Positions 24,428-36,087 are shown, numbered from the stretch's first letter. The stretch: 64,000 bases of DNA from Clostridium sp. OS1-26 (GCF_030915445.1 NZ_CP133264.1:1054001-1118000); one strand, 5' to 3'. Made by a program: numbers and translations. Notes: generated from the letters alone by a model not told the origin.

Positions 24428-25458
24428 TTTTTTATTCTAAATCCTTTAGTATCTGAAACAACTCTACCTATAGAAGTAATTTTTCCTGTAATACAGCCTC
24501 TACAGTGTGCAGGAGTATCACCTGTACAAATCTTACCAGGATAAAGAGCATATAACTTTCTATATTCACCTTCAGTTACATTTGGCATAACTACATTAGC
24601 TCCACTCTTAAGTGCTATAATTCTTCCATTTTTATCTAGACTCTCCATAGCAGTAGTTGCTGGAATGTTCACATCGGGCATTAATACTCTTGTTATTGCC
24701 ATAACTTTTAAGCTTGTTGTAAATTCTCCTCCTTTTTCATCCTTTAAAGGAGTATCTTCATTAGGAATAAATGGTCCAATTCCTATCATATCTGCTCCTA
24801 TCTCTTTAAAGAACAGAATATCATCGGCTAGTGAACTTAATGTTTGGTTCGGTAAACCAACTAAACAACCTGTACCAACTTCATAGCCTAATTCTTTTAT
24901 ATCATTTAAGCACCTTTTTCTTTCCTCATGACTCATTCCCGGGTCCATATGCTCATATAAAGCTTTATCAGTAGTCTCTATTCTGATTAAATATCTATCA
25001 GCTCCTGCTTCTCTATAGACCTTATATTCTTCAAAAGTTTTCTCTCCTACACTTACAGTAATTGCCACACCTAGCTTCTTAATATTAGATATTATGTATT
25101 TCATCTTATCTAAAGTATAAAAATCATCTTCTCCAGATTGCATTACTATTGTTTTATATCCATATCCAACTGCCTTCTTAGCTAAATCTATTATCTCATC
25201 CGGTGATAATCTATACCTTTTTACGTTCTTGTTTGATGCCCTTAGTCCACAGTACAAACAGTTTCTTTTGCATATATTAGAAAACTCTATTAGTCCTCTT
25301 AAATGCACTTCATCTCCAACATATTTTTTTCTAACTCTATCTGCTGCATTAAAAAGTTCCTCATTACAGTTATCATCTTCTAATATTTTAATTATTTCTT
25401 CTTTATCTAAAATATGAGTCAATTCTGCTTTTTTTATCAATTCAACGCTTGTACTCAT
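24424..25458 (-). CDS. hydE: [FeFe]-hydrogenase maturase HydE (radical SAM)
   Basis: 344-residue radical-SAM enzyme that helps build the diiron subcluster of [FeFe]-hydrogenase. The [4Fe-4S]/SAM motif is CKRNCLYCG (C-x3-C-x2-C) near residue 64. Also present are VMQSGEDDFYTLDKM, the TIM-barrel motif GIGPFIPNEDTPL, and a C-terminal CTGDTPAHCRGC cluster seen in many HydE proteins. It differs from biotin synthase and PylB in these features. AAAGGA and GAGGA lie upstream of the ATG. No hydF, hydG or hydrogenase gene is in the window. It appears monocistronic. Confidence 0.93.
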   Translation of the reverse strand: MSTSVELIKKAELTHILDKEEIIKILEDDNCNEELFNAADRVRKKYVGDEVHLRGLIEFSNICKRNCLYCGLRASNKNVKRYRLSPDEIIDLAKKAVGYGYKTIVMQSGEDDFYTLDKMKYIISNIKKLGVAITVSVGEKTFEEYKVYREAGADRYLIRIETTDKALYEHMDPGMSHEERKRCLNDIKELGYEVGTGCLVGLPNQTLSSLADDILFFKEIGADMIGIGPFIPNEDTPLKDEKGGEFTTSLKVMAITRVLMPDVNIPATTAMESLDKNGRIIALKSGANVVMPNVTEGEYRKLYALYPGKICTGDTPAHCRGCITGKITSIGRVVSDTKGFRIKK

Positions 25459-25614
25459 TCCTCACACAAATCCTTTCCTAAATAATTTTAATCTACCTAT
25501 AATCATTTTAATAAAATAATTGAATTTTAACTAGATATATATTTTAAATTTATGAAATATACTAAATTTTTTATATAATTTTATAAGTTACATAATAAAA
25601 CTATATAAATAAAG

Positions 25615-25637
25615 GAGCCTTCAAAATCTGAAAGCTC
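25615..25637 (-). terminator. Terminator of helD
   Basis: On the minus strand GAGCTTTCA / TGAAGGCTC pair with one G-U, followed by CTTTATTTAT, immediately after the helD stop. Confidence 0.65.
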
Positions 25638-25639
25638 TT

Positions 25640-27776
25640 TTATTTAATCGAGGAAGTTTTATAAACATATAATTGATGTAATGCCCTTGTAGCCATTACA
25701 TATTTTAGCTTATCTTCTCCTTTATAAACACTTTTTTCAGTGTCAATAACTATAACAGCGTCAAACTCTAAGCCTTTTGCAAAATAGCTAGGCAATATGA
25801 TTTCTCCACTTGTATAGATTATATCTTCCCTATCCAAAGCCTTTATATGAATATTTTTCTTAAGGAGCTTACCTATAGCCTCCGTTTCCACTAAGTCTCT
25901 GCAAATTACAGCAATACTTTCGTAACCCTTTTTTCTTAACTCAGAAATATCCTCAGTTATTTTATATATAAGATCATTCAAATTACTTATCTGTTTTTCT
26001 ACAACCTCTTCACCATTTCTAACTATAGCAGTGATTTTATTATTTTTTATGTATTTATTAGCATAATCAATTATTTCTTTTGTAGATCTATAGCTTTTTG
26101 AAAGAGTAAAGGTGTGTACATCTAAATCAACCAATATATTTGCCAAGTCTAGCATCGCAGGCTTCCCACTTATAGGCATTATTCTCTGATTGCTGTCACC
26201 TACTTATAGTAAAAGATTTACATGCTGTGAGTTCCTGTATTATACGAAACTGTAGCGGAGAATAATCTTGTGCCTCATCTATAACAATATGCTTTATTTC
26301 ATCGCTGTATTTTAATCCTTCCAGCTTTATCTTTAAATAAATAATTGCTGCTAAATCATCATAGGTTAATTCCTTGCTCTTATTAAACTCATCATATATT
26401 TCGACAATACTCGGATTATCCATCCATAGTAATTCTCTCTTAATTCTAATTACTTCTTGTATTGTTTCTCTTATTCTGTTTCTTTTTATAAACTCAAGAT
26501 TGTTACGCTGATTTTTTAATTCCTCTTCTGACAGCTTGCTAATTGCCTCTTCATGGTCCTTTCTTATCTGCCTTATTATATTATCTCTTTCATCTCTTAT
26601 TTTAGAATATATTATTCTTTTTATTTTTTTACTTCTTCTGAACAAAGGCATAGACTTAAAGTGATGTCCAAACATTTCATCTATTTCTTCCACATTAACT
26701 ATAGTTTTCTCATAAAACTTTACACTTTCTATTTTAAAATATTTATAATCTAAATCTTCTATGACTTTATCCAGTTCCTTGATATATTCTAATGATCCCT
26801 TATATGTTATATCTTCATTAAACACTTTATCTCCACTTAGTGTTTTTTCTATATAATCTTTAAAGCTCATTACTTTTTCCAAGCTCAAAATATCCATAGC
26901 AAAATCTTTAAATGTAAGCTGTTTTACACCTACTTCTCCAAGACTAGGTAAGACTGTTGATATATAATCCATAAATATGCTATTAGGTCCTAGAATTAGA
27001 ACCTTATCTTGTAGTACATTTCTATAATTATATAGAAGATACGCCACTCTATGCAATGCTACGGTAGTTTTACCGCTTCCTGCAACTCCATCTACTACAG
27101 TAACTTGATTTCGTGGTTGCCTTATTAGGTTATCTTGTTCAGCTTGTATTGTCATTATTATATCTTTTAACTTTTCTTCGGTATTTTTACTTAATACCAT
27201 TTGAAGTATCTCATCTTTTACATCTACACTTGTATCAAACATTCCAAGTAGTTCTGCTTTTTTTATTATAAACTGTCTTTTAGATAAAACATTGGCACTT
27301 ATTTCCCCTAAAGGTCCCCTATAAGTTATTTCTCCAAGTTTACCTGCATAAAACAACGCAGCAATAGGTGATCTCCAATCAATTACTACAGGCTCATACT
27401 CATCACTTCTAGTTAATCCAAATCTGCCTATGTACATATCCTCAGTTCCAAATTCATCTTCAAAATTAATTTTACCAAAGTAAGGAGAGTTACTAAGTAT
27501 AGTAAGCTCCCTTAACTTTCTATCAATAATTCTAAATGTTTCTTCCCTGACAAATCTTTCATGATCAAAATATTCTATTAACTTATCTTCATCATCTCTA
27601 TATTCTTCAATATTCTTTTTTCTTAGATTTATAATACCTTCTGTAACTTCTCTTCTTTTATTTGTATATTTAAGAATTTGATTTTTTATTTCTTCAACTA
27701 CATCGTTAAGCTTTTCTTGCTCAACAGCAAATTCAAATTCTTTTTTCAATTCCTTTTCCAAATCATTATTTTTCAT
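25640..27776 (-). CDS. helD: HelD-like UvrD/Rep-family helicase, frameshifted
   Basis: About 711 residues when joined. The N-terminal coiled-coil arm (about 1-120, with KNNDLEKELKKEFEFAVEQE), Walker A DGVAGSGKTTVALHRVAY, and Walker B with VIDEAQDYSPLQFRI match HelD. HelD proteins use ATP to push stalled RNA polymerase off DNA and recycle it. The frame breaks at TTTACTATAAGTAGGTGAC near 26205: removing one A gives the expected FTIVGDSNQRIMP. This is an insertion, unlike the homopolymer losses elsewhere. The start at 27776 uses GGAG inside the 3' end of ftsH context; it lies 16 bases after ftsH, so the two are probably co-transcribed. Confidence 0.85.
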
Positions 27777-27792
27777 AGTGAAAATCTCCATT

Positions 27793-29655
27793 CTACTCTT
27801 GTTCTTCTACCGAAGGATTTTCCAATGATTTATCCCCTTTTACCATCTCCATAAATTCATTTCCCATAAGCGTTTCTTTTTCTAACAATCTCCTGGATAT
27901 CTCTGTTAGCAAAGCTCTATTATCTTTAAGTAGTTTTATAACCTTCTCATGTGCCTCTTTTATTATTTTTAATGTTTCCTCATCTATAATAGCAGCAGTT
28001 TCAGCACTGCAGTTTAACACTGGTCTTCCATCTAAATATCTATTTTGAATAGATTCAAGACCCATCAGATCAAATCTTTCTGACATTCCATACATTGTTA
28101 CCATACTTCTTGCCGTTTGTGTTGCTCTTTCTATGTCATTAGAAGCCCCTGTAGACATAGTGTTAAACTCTACTTCTTCTGCAGCTCTTCCACCTAACAT
28201 TACACATATTTGATCTATCATTTCTTCCTTTGTTATTAGGTATTTTTCTTCAGCTGGGAGCTGCATAGTATATCCTAATGCCCCCATAGTTCTTGGAACT
28301 ATGGTAATCTTATGAACTGGGTCTGTATTCTTTAGAAGAGCCGCTACTAACGCATGACCTACTTCATGGAAAGCTACTGACCTTTTCTCTTTATCAGATA
28401 ATATTCTATCCTTCTTTTCCTTACCAGCGATTATTACTTCAACAGCTTCTTCTAAATCCTCTTGCATTACTTCTTTTCTATTACTTTTTACCGCTCTCAA
28501 AGCTGCCTCATTAATTATATTAGCTAAATCTGCACCTACCGCACCTGGAGTTCCTTTAGCTATAGCATTTAAATCAACACTCTCAGACATTTTAACACCC
28601 TTTGAGTGAACCTTTAGTATTTCTTCTCTACCCTTTAAATCTGGTCTATCTGCTATTACTCTTCTATCAAACCTACCTGGCCTTAAAAGTGCTTTATCTA
28701 ATACCTCTGGCCTATTAGTTGCAGCTAGAATTACAACCCCTTTAGATGAATCAAATCCATCCATTTCTGCAAGCAGCTGATTTAAGGTTTGTTCTCTCTC
28801 ATCATTTCCGGCTATATTACCTTCTCTACTTTTACCTATAGCATCTATTTCATCTATAAATATTATACAAGGCGCTTTTTCCTGTGCCTGCTCGAACAGG
28901 TCTCTAACCCTAGAAGCTCCCATTCCTACAAACATTTCTACGAATGCTGATCCCGATATAGAGAAAAATGGCACTTTAGCTTCTCCAGCTACTGCCTTTG
29001 CTAATAAGGTTTTTCCCGTTCCAGGAGGCCCTACAAGCAACGCTCCCTTAGGAAGCTTTGCTCCTATATCCGTATATTTCTTAGGATTATGAAGGAAGTC
29101 TACAATTTCAACCAAAGATTCCTTTGCCTCTTCTTGCCCAGCTACATCATTAAAGGTCAAACCTGTTTCATTTTCTGCATATATCTTCGCTGTATTTTTC
29201 CCAAAAGACATAACTCCACTGCCCATTTTTTTATCAAGTCTTCCAAAAAGAATTCTACCAAGAAACATAAATATTATTAAAGGAAGTATCCAATTTAGAA
29301 AAAAATTCTTTATTGGGCTATTCTCTAGAGGAATTCCACCATATTTCACTCCATTCTTTATATTTGCTGCAGTTAACGTTTTAATTAAATCTGGATCATC
29401 TATTCTCTCTGTATATAATATTTTGCTTTTTTCCCCTTCTGCTGTTTTTGGAGTAATAATTATCTTATCTTTCGCTATCTGTACCTCTTGGACTTTATTT
29501 TGAGAAATATATGTCATAAAGTCGCTGTATTTTATATGTTGAGTTTTTACATTAACTATATAATCATTAAGAAAAAACATAATAACAGCAACTGCTATTG
29601 CATAATAAATTCCATATTTAAGTTTATTACTATCAAACTTTTTATTACCAAACAT
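27793..29655 (-). CDS. ftsH: ATP-dependent zinc metalloprotease FtsH
   Basis: About 620 residues. Two N-terminal membrane helices flank a short extracytoplasmic loop (about 8-125). The AAA+ ATPase follows, with Walker [13 protein letters not shown] near 210, Walker [12 protein letters not shown] and the SRH region RPGRFDRRV. The M41 protease has the zinc motif HEVGH near 431. It degrades unfolded or regulatory membrane and soluble proteins at the membrane. ATG at 29655 is chosen since GGAGG lies 6 bases upstream; an upstream ATG seven codons earlier would place GGAGG inside the gene. It is followed by helD on the same strand. Confidence 0.97.
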   Translation of the reverse strand: MFGNKKFDSNKLKYGIYYAIAVAVIMFFLNDYIVNVKTQHIKYSDFMTYISQNKVQEVQIAKDKIIITPKTAEGEKSKILYTERIDDPDLIKTLTAANIKNGVKYGGIPLENSPIKNFFLNWILPLIIFMFLGRILFGRLDKKMGSGVMSFGKNTAKIYAENETGLTFNDVAGQEEAKESLVEIVDFLHNPKKYTDIGAKLPKGALLVGPPGTGKTLLAKAVAGEAKVPFFSISGSAFVEMFVGMGASRVRDLFEQAQEKAPCIIFIDEIDAIGKSREGNIAGNDEREQTLNQLLAEMDGFDSSKGVVILAATNRPEVLDKALLRPGRFDRRVIADRPDLKGREEILKVHSKGVKMSESVDLNAIAKGTPGAVGADLANIINEAALRAVKSNRKEVMQEDLEEAVEVIIAGKEKKDRILSDKEKRSVAFHEVGHALVAALLKNTDPVHKITIVPRTMGALGYTMQLPAEEKYLITKEEMIDQICVMLGGRAAEEVEFNTMSTGASNDIERATQTARSMVTMYGMSERFDLMGLESIQNRYLDGRPVLNCSAETAAIIDEETLKIIKEAHEKVIKLLKDNRALLTEISRRLLEKETLMGNEFMEMVKGDKSLENPSVEEQE

Positions 29656-29771
29656 GTCAAGCCTCCATATCAACATAATTATGAACTACATAATTATATT
29701 ATAACAGTAAAATTACTTTTACTAATAGTTTTTACAAATTGTTTTAAAGTAATTTTTAAATTATCTATATT

Positions 29772-30958
29772 TTATTTTTCGTTTAGGTAAACTAAAGCAC
29801 ATTCAGCAAAAACAGCTGCTGCCTTATATATTATGTCTTCATCTATATTAAATTCTGGATTATGTAAGGGCTTAATAATCCCTTTTTTAGAGTTGTATGT
29901 ACCTACCCAAAAAATGTTCCTGGAACCTTCTCCTCGAAACTTGAAAAATCCTCACCTATCATAGTTGGCTTATCAACTATAATTATATTCTTATGGCCCA
30001 ATAGCTTGCTAGCAGCCTTTCCCACAACTGACGTAATCTCACTATCATTTATAACTGGTGCATGATAAGGAATAAATTCAAAATTATATTTAGCACCATT
30101 TGCTAAACTTATGCCTTTGATGATGGATTCCATAATATCAGGAATTTTATCTCTCACTTCATAAGTTAATGTTCTTATAGTTCCCTCCATCTCTGCTTTA
30201 TCCGGTATTACATTATGAGCTGAGCCTGAATTAAATTTTCCTATAGTTATAACAGCAGGCTCTAATGGATCTACCTTTCTGCTTATTACAGTTTGGAGAG
30301 CCATATATATTTCGCAAGCAACAGCTATTGGATCTATACATTTATGTGGCTGTCCTCCATGCCCACCTTTCCCATATATGCTTATCTTAAAGTTATCTGA
30401 CGCAGCCATTAATGGTCCAGGTTTAATTCCTATTTTACCTGCTTCAATATTTGGCCAAACATGAGCTCCTATAATTGCATCTACTTTAGGATTCTCTAAC
30501 ACACCGCTATGTATTGTCTTTTCTGCTCCACCTTCCTTCTCTTCTGCAGGCTGAAACAAGAACTTTACATTTCCTTTTATTTTTTCCTTAAGTTCAGACA
30601 AAATTGCAGCAGCACCAATAAGCCATGCAACATGAGCATCATGTCCACAGGCATGCATTAGATTGGGGTATTCCGATTTATATTTAACATCATTTTCTTC
30701 TGAAATCTTTAAACAATCCATATCTGCTCTTAGGAGTATAGTTTTCCCTGGATACTTGCCTCTAAGTAACCCAACGACACCTGTAACTCCAACATTTTTT
30801 TGCACCTCTATGCCGTACTGCTCCAGCATCTCTGCTATTATTTTTGCAGTCCTAGTTTCATGTAGTCCTATTTCAGGATGAGCGTGTATATCTCTCCTTA
30901 TAGCTATGAGTTTATCTTTTATCGCTTCTGCCTTCTTTAAAATTATAGTTTCATACAC
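29772..30958 (-). CDS. M20 family amidohydrolase (peptidase), frameshifted near the C-terminus
   Basis: About 395 residues when joined. It is a metal-dependent amidohydrolase of the IAA-amino-acid/hippurate hydrolase (AmhX/HipO-like) group, cutting N-acyl or N-aryl amides of amino acids. Motifs are RRDIHAHPEIGLHE, LLRADMDCLKI, HACGHDAHVA, FQPAEEKEGGA and GEDFSSFEEKVPG. The frame stops after PGTFFG; one more T in the T6 run near 29912 gives TFFWVGTYNSKKG and the normal tail PLHNPEFNIDEDIIYKAA to a stop at 29772. GAGGTG sits just before the start; GTG at 30958 fits the spacing best, though TTG 30961 is possible. Confidence 0.87.
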
Positions 30959-31081
30959 CAAGATCACCTCTTTTATATTAAAATCTTTATTAAAGTATAC
31001 TATATTAGCTAATTAAAAATAAAGCTAAACTTAACCAATGTAGTAACTATTGTCAAAGATCTAAATAACCTAAGGTTAACC

Positions 31082-31132
31082 TTTAATAAATAAAGAATGA
31101 GGTTAGTATATCCTCATTCTTTATTTATTAAA
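31082..31132 (-). terminator. Hairpin downstream of proS
   Basis: A perfect 21-bp stem (starting TTTAATAAATAAAGAATG) with a 9-base loop, about 90 bp after the proS stop. The T-rich part lies within the stem's 3' arm. Confidence 0.65.
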
Positions 31133-31223
31133 AAGCTACTTTTCATAATTATAACACTTTACTTTAAATCTTAAACCTAAGTTTATAATGTACTTGCTAC
31201 CTAAAATATAACAACCTTTATTT

Positions 31224-32660
31224 TTAGTATGCTCTTCCCCAGTAAACTAAATGTTTAGCTTTTTTACCACAGCATACACATGTATCTGAAACAACTTCTT
31301 GTTCGAATGGCATACAACGAGATGTAGCACCAGTTACCTCCCTTATCTTATCTTCACAAGCTCTATCTCCACACCACATTGCTTTAATAAATCCTGGTTT
31401 ATTTTCAATAATATCCTCAAATTCTTCCATAGTTTTTGCTACATAAGTTTTTTCATCTCTAGTTCTTGTAACTTCTTCTAGCATTGAATTGTGGATAATA
31501 TCTAACATCTCTTGAACCTTTGTTTCAATTTCATCCAATGAAACTATTATTTTCTCTCTATTATCTCTTCTTACTAGTATAGCTTGATTTTTTTCTATAT
31601 CCTTTGGACCAATTTCTATTCTTAGTGGAATACCCTTCATTTCATATTCACTATACTTCCAGCCTGGCATCTTATCACTATCATCAAGCTTAACCCTTAC
31701 AACCTTAGCTAATCTTTCCTTTAATTCTTTTGCCTTTTCAAGTACTCCTTCTTTATGCTGAGCAACAGGAATAATTACAGCTTGAGTTGGTGCAATTCTT
31801 GGTGGTAATTTTAAACCACTATCATCACCATGAACCATTATTATTGCTCCAATTAATCTTGTAGTTACTGCCCATGTAGTATAGTGTGGGTACTCTAGCT
31901 TCCCATTTCTATCTGAGAACTGAATTGCAAATGCCTTTGAGAAATTTTGACCAAGATAGTGTGAAGTACCTGCTTGTAGTGCCTTTCCATCATGCATTAA
32001 GCTTTCAATTGTGTATGTGTCGTCTGCACCAGCAAACTTCTCTTTTTCTGTCTTTTTACCCATAACTACTGGCATTGCTAACATGTCTTCACATAATCTA
32101 GAATACATGTTTAATATTTTAAGTGTATGACCTTCTGCTTCTTCCTTTGTCTCGTGAATTGTGTGTCCTTCTTGCCATAAGAATTCAGTTGTTCTTAAAA
32201 AAGGTCTAGTTGTCTTTTCCCATCTTACAACTGAACACCATTGATTGTATAGCTTTGGTAAATCCTTATAGGATTGAACAATCTTAGCATAATGTTCGCA
32301 GAATAGTGTTTCTGATGTTGGACGAACACATAATCTTTCAGCTAACTCATCGTCTCCACCATGAGTTACCCATGCAACTTCAGGTGCAAATCCTTCAACA
32401 TGATCTTTTTCTTTTTGTAATAGGTTTTCTGGTATAAACATTGGCATAGAAACATTTTCGTGTCCATACTCTTTAAGTTTTGCATCTACATATTTCTGTA
32501 TATTCTCCCAAATTGCATAACCATTAGGACGAATAATCATACATCCTTTAATGCTTGAGTAATCAGCAAGCTCTGCTTTTTTAACAATGTCTGTATACCA
32601 TTGTGCAAAATCAACATCCATAGGTGTTATTTGTTCTACTAATTTTTTTCCATTATCCAT
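31224..32660 (-). CDS. proS: Proline--tRNA ligase (archaeal/eukaryotic-type, class II)
   Basis: 478 residues, the short type-3 ProRS without the large editing insertion of standard bacterial ProRS. Class II motifs are visible: motif 2 around [18 protein letters not shown], and the proline-specific [17 protein letters not shown]. The C-terminal zinc-like domain has [15 protein letters not shown] and DTCVCCGKK. It charges tRNA-Pro in the cytosol. The ATG at 32660 follows GGAGG at a good distance. It is controlled by the T-box leader upstream, whose terminator ends about 117 bases before the start. Confidence 0.97.
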   Translation of the reverse strand: MDNGKKLVEQITPMDVDFAQWYTDIVKKAELADYSSIKGCMIIRPNGYAIWENIQKYVDAKLKEYGHENVSMPMFIPENLLQKEKDHVEGFAPEVAWVTHGGDDELAERLCVRPTSETLFCEHYAKIVQSYKDLPKLYNQWCSVVRWEKTTRPFLRTTEFLWQEGHTIHETKEEAEGHTLKILNMYSRLCEDMLAMPVVMGKKTEKEKFAGADDTYTIESLMHDGKALQAGTSHYLGQNFSKAFAIQFSDRNGKLEYPHYTTWAVTTRLIGAIIMVHGDDSGLKLPPRIAPTQAVIIPVAQHKEGVLEKAKELKERLAKVVRVKLDDSDKMPGWKYSEYEMKGIPLRIEIGPKDIEKNQAILVRRDNREKIIVSLDEIETKVQEMLDIIHNSMLEEVTRTRDEKTYVAKTMEEFEDIIENKPGFIKAMWCGDRACEDKIREVTGATSRCMPFEQEVVSDTCVCCGKKAKHLVYWGRAY

Positions 32661-32776
32661 TTGAATACTCCTCCAATAATTTTATGAGTTTAATTAGAAT
32701 TTAATACTTAAAATAACTATCAACTGATATTATTACCAACATTGCGCAATTTAGTAATAAAAGGTAATTAAATGCA

Positions 32777-33043
32777 ATATAAAAAGCCCCTAATCCCAAA
32801 TAGGGACCGAGGCTATATCGGCGGTACCACCCTTATTAATATACTTGTAAAAATATATTCACTCTTAATTTCTTAACGGAAATTAGCCGCTGTATCCTAC
32901 TACTATTTCAGTACAGAACTCCGAGGTAGGTTCAAAATGGCTTTTTGGAAATCTCTCACCTTACATTCCCTCTCTTTAAAAAAAGCTTAAATTTCTACTA
33001 ATCCTCTTCCTTATTTTTGTAATATTGAAATTTTTTAAATTTA
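32777..33043 (-). promoter_or_regulatory. T-box riboswitch (tRNA-Pro) of proS
   Basis: On the minus strand the near-consensus T-box AGGGTGGTACCGCCG (32833-32819) is followed by a GC-rich terminator (AGCC...GGCT with inner CCC/GGG) and TTTTT. Further upstream is a Stem I region with AAAGAGAGGGAATG and a GAACCTACC segment giving a CCU proline specifier. Confidence 0.94.
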
Positions 33044-33049
33044 TTTTAT

Positions 33050-33078
33050 ATGATAAGACATAACTATAAAATTGTCAA
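33050..33078 (-). promoter_or_regulatory. Sigma-A promoter of the proS leader
   Basis: TTGACA at 33078-33073, a 17-base spacer and TATCAT at 33055-33050, just upstream of the T-box transcript. The rest of 33079-33297 is AT-rich spacer; a TATAAT at 33263-33268 may serve the DUF4397 gene. Confidence 0.8.
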
Positions 33079-33297
33079 TAGATTATCAAATTAAAATTTT
33101 AATATTCACACACAATTTTTTACACATTTTTAACTATGTAATTATCTATAGTTGCTCATTAAGTAATCTCCTTAATTTTTAGTTTCTCTATCATAATATT
33201 TTAAATAAAATAAAATGTTACATATTCTTTACAAAATGAACATTTTAATATTTATTTCATATTATAATATAGATCAGAAATATAAAGGAGAAAGTCA

Positions 33298-33939
33298 ATG
33301 TTTTATTGTCCATATGCTGATATAACAGATTATTACTACAGATCTAATCAAATAAATTCTTATATTAGAATATTCAATGCCTCTCCCAATTCCCCAGATT
33401 TAGACATTTATTCCAATGGAAATCTTATAGTAAAGGATCTTGCTTACAAGGAATTTTCACAATATCTGCCTATTCCTCCTGGTAACTATAACATTAAAGT
33501 TTATCCTTCAGGACAAATTACAAACCCTGTTATAGATAGTAATATAAATATTCCTGCAAATACTGTATTTAATGTAGCCATAATAGGAACTTTTCCTAAC
33601 ATTAGTTTATATACCATACAGGAACCAACCACTGCGCAAAATTTTGGAAGAGCTTGTGTAAGATTTATTAATCTTTCTCCAAATTCACCAGCTGTTGATA
33701 TAAAATTATCCGATGGTACAAGAGTATTCAGAAATGTTAGTTATAAAGGTATTACAGATTACGCTTGTATTCCTCCAGGAACATATACCTTCATAATCAA
33801 TGTTGCTGGTACTGACGATATAGTATTAACTGTTCCTAATGTTAATCTAGAACCTAATACTTACTATACTATCTATGCAGTTGGTCTAGCTGGAAAATCT
33901 CCGGCTTTAGAAGCTATAGTGGCACCAGAACCAAGGTAA
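33298..33939 (+). CDS. DUF4397 repeat protein
   Basis: 213 residues with two DUF4397 units, each opening with an RxxNASPNSPDLDIY-like motif: RIFNASPNSPDLDIYSNG at about 22-40 and RFINLSPNSPAVDIKLSD at about 121-138. Each unit has a PPGNYNIKVYPSG or PPGTYTFIINVAG turn and beta-rich sequence. No signal peptide or anchor is seen, although many DUF4397 proteins are exported. The N-terminus is short and aromatic (MFYCPYADITDYYYRS). AAAGGAG is well placed. Function is unknown; a structural or spore/envelope role is only a guess. Confidence 0.88.
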   Translation: MFYCPYADITDYYYRSNQINSYIRIFNASPNSPDLDIYSNGNLIVKDLAYKEFSQYLPIPPGNYNIKVYPSGQITNPVIDSNINIPANTVFNVAIIGTFPNISLYTIQEPTTAQNFGRACVRFINLSPNSPAVDIKLSDGTRVFRNVSYKGITDYACIPPGTYTFIINVAGTDDIVLTVPNVNLEPNTYYTIYAVGLAGKSPALEAIVAPEPR

Positions 33940-33942
33940 TAT

Positions 33943-33983
33943 AGTAAAGCGAAGGAATTATTTAATGTTACCTTCGCTTTACT
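33943..33983. terminator. Terminator after the DUF4397 gene
   Basis: A perfect 13-bp stem AGTAAAGCGAAGG / CCTTCGCTTTACT with a 15-base loop, directly after the stop. No strong T-run follows on the plus strand. Confidence 0.6.
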
Positions 33984-33984
33984 C

Positions 33985-34092
33985 GATTTCATTAAGTGTT
34001 CCTTAAAATGAACATCCGCCTCAGATAAACTTCGGCAGATGGGCTTTCTCACTAAATTCAATCTACACTACGTTTGATTTCATTAAGTGTTC
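33985..34092. repeat. 17-bp direct repeats flanking a 74-bp spacer
   Basis: GATTTCATTAAGTGTTC occurs exactly at 33985-34001 and 34076-34092. The second copy includes the stop codon of rlmD. The stretch between may be a small duplication or insertion; it codes for nothing I can support. Confidence 0.6.
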
Positions 34093-35492
34093 AATGCCTC
34101 TATCTTCACAACACACTCAACGTGAGCGGTTTGTGGAAACATATCTACTGGTTGAACTTCTACAGTTTTATAACCCAACTCATCCATTATTCCCAAATCT
34201 CTAGCTAGTGTTCCTGGGGCACAAGATACATATACTATTCTCTTTGGTTGCATTTTAGCTATTGCATCTAAAAGCACCTTTTCGCACCCTTTTCTTGGAG
34301 GGTCTACAACCACAACATCGGCTTTTATGCCTTTTTCTATTAGTTCAGGAATAACTTTTTCAGATTGTCCTACAATAAACTCTACATTACTAACATTATT
34401 TTGTTTGGCATTTTCTATAGCATTTTCTATAGCTTCAGGAACTATTTCAACTCCATAGACTTTCTTCGCATTCTGTGATAAAAATAAGGAAATTGTTCCA
34501 GTTCCACAATAAGCATCGAATACAGTTTCATTACCTGTTAAATTTGCATATTCTAAAGCTTTGTTATAAAGCACTTCAGTTTGTATTGGATTTACTTGAA
34601 AAAAGGAAAGAGGAGATATGTTAAATCTAAAGTCTCCAATATAATCACTTATAGTATCATTTCCCCATAAGGTTTTACAATGCTGCCCTAGAATAACATT
34701 TGTTTTTTTATCATTTACATTCTGTATAATGCTCTTTATATCCGTTATATTTTCTGTAATTAGTTTTACAAGAGCATCTGCATGTGGAATATCTTTAGTT
34801 TTAGTTACTACTACAACCATAGTTTCCTTTGTTCTAAAAGCTTTTCTTATCATTATGTGTCTTATAATTCCGCTATGCATTTCCTCATTATAAGTTTCTA
34901 TATTGTATTTTTGAATCCAGGTTTTAACTAATTTAACTACTTCATCAGCAGTTTCGTCTTGAATGTTACAAGCATCCATATGAATTATCTCATGGCTTCT
35001 AGGCGCATAGAATCCTATTACTATATCGTTCCCTTTTTTTCCAACAGGCAGCTGTACCTTATTTCTATACCTATAAGGATTATTCATATCTATTGTACTA
35101 TGTATAATTACATCACTATCTTCTTTTTCTTTATCATATTCTACAACATGCAACTTACCTATTCTCTCTATACAGTCTTTTACCCTATTTCTCTTAAATC
35201 TTAACTGTGCATCATAAGAATAATGCTGAAGTTGACATCCTCCGCATCTTTGGTAAGTACTACAGACAGGTTCCACTCTCTCTTTTGATGACTCAACAAC
35301 TTCTAACAGCTTCCCAAATGCAAAATTTTTATTTACTTTTACTATTTTTATTCTAACTCTTTCATTTAACAAAGCACCATTTACAAACACTGTAAAGTCA
35401 TTAATCTTGCCTACGCCTTCACCTTCATACCCCATACCAGTTATATCTAATATGTATTCTTTATTTTTTTCTATAGGAATAGATTTACCCAT
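34083..35492 (-). CDS. rlmD: 23S rRNA (uracil-5-)-methyltransferase, RlmD/RlmCD family
   Basis: About 469 residues: an N-terminal TRAM domain, then iron-sulfur cysteines in [17 protein letters not shown], then a SAM methyltransferase with [26 protein letters not shown] and the catalytic cysteine region [13 protein letters not shown]. It makes 5-methyluridine in 23S rRNA; in Gram-positives a single enzyme (RlmCD) often does both sites. ATG at 35492 is preferred because AGGTGA lies 6 bases upstream; an ATG five codons earlier has none. It converges on the DUF4397 gene. Confidence 0.94.
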   Translation of the reverse strand: MGKSIPIEKNKEYILDITGMGYEGEGVGKINDFTVFVNGALLNERVRIKIVKVNKNFAFGKLLEVVESSKERVEPVCSTYQRCGGCQLQHYSYDAQLRFKRNRVKDCIERIGKLHVVEYDKEKEDSDVIIHSTIDMNNPYRYRNKVQLPVGKKGNDIVIGFYAPRSHEIIHMDACNIQDETADEVVKLVKTWIQKYNIETYNEEMHSGIIRHIMIRKAFRTKETMVVVVTKTKDIPHADALVKLITENITDIKSIIQNVNDKKTNVILGQHCKTLWGNDTISDYIGDFRFNISPLSFFQVNPIQTEVLYNKALEYANLTGNETVFDAYCGTGTISLFLSQNAKKVYGVEIVPEAIENAIENAKQNNVSNVEFIVGQSEKVIPELIEKGIKADVVVVDPPRKGCEKVLLDAIAKMQPKRIVYVSCAPGTLARDLGIMDELGYKTVEVQPVDMFPQTAHVECVVKIEALNT

Positions 35493-35589
35493 ATTTTCAC
35501 CTACCATATTAAAATCTTACCTCAATATTCTACATTTTCCCGCTCTATTTGTCTATTAAAAGAATTTTTATTGATAATATTTATAAAAA

Positions 35590-35612
35590 AATAAGCGGAA
35601 AATCCGCTTATT
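35590..35612 (-). terminator. Terminator of the DUF1540 gene
   Basis: AATAAGCGGA / TCCGCTTATT stem with a 3-base loop, then T7 on the minus strand. It overlaps the stop codon. Confidence 0.88.
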
Positions 35613-35976
35613 GACTATGCTCTTTAAAAGTTTCGCATTGAGTATGCTCACTTGAATGCGCCTCTTCTCCATGTATCTGGACAAAGTCTGCACTACATAA
35701 TCTATTAACATTGTATATACAATTTTCTGCTTCACAAGCAATGTCAGGACTCATTTCTACTGATTCTCCGCTAAATAGTTGTGCAAATTCTCCAGATAAA
35801 TTTCTATTAGTAAAGTGAGATGTTGAATATATATCGCTTTTTCCCAAAAAAGTATCACAGTCTGTTTCTGAACTTGAATGTGCCGAACTGCCATTTACAT
35901 GAATACTTGCTGCTACACAAAACTTGTTTACATTATTTGCACAACGTTCTGCACTACATCTTAGCTTACCACTCAT
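35608..35976 (-). CDS. Tandem DUF1540 domain protein
   Basis: 122 residues made of two DUF1540 units. Each has the pattern C-x4/5-C-x2-N-x3/4-C-A ... H-S-x4-T/D-C-x-T-F: first CSAERCANNVNKFCVAASI ... TDCDTFLG, second CEAENCIYNVNRLCSADFV ... TQCETFKE. The eight cysteines with nearby histidines suggest metal binding. DUF1540 proteins are common in clostridia, often linked with sporulation, but the function is not established. A good AGGAGG precedes the ATG. Own terminator; monocistronic. Confidence 0.9.
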   Translation of the reverse strand: MSGKLRCSAERCANNVNKFCVAASIHVNGSSAHSSSETDCDTFLGKSDIYSTSHFTNRNLSGEFAQLFSGESVEMSPDIACEAENCIYNVNRLCSADFVQIHGEEAHSSEHTQCETFKEHSQ

Positions 35977-36087
35977 AACAATTCCTCCTGTCTATCACTA
36001 TATAAATATAGTTTCTTTTCTTTAAGAAATTTTATACTTTATAAACAGGATTCTTTGTTTCAAGCTATGAAGCGTTAAATATTAGAT

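Noticed and set aside
33873..34061. 62-codon frame on the minus strand over the DUF4397 3' end
   Set aside because: It runs antisense to a supported gene and through a terminator hairpin and the 17-bp repeat; no ribosome site.
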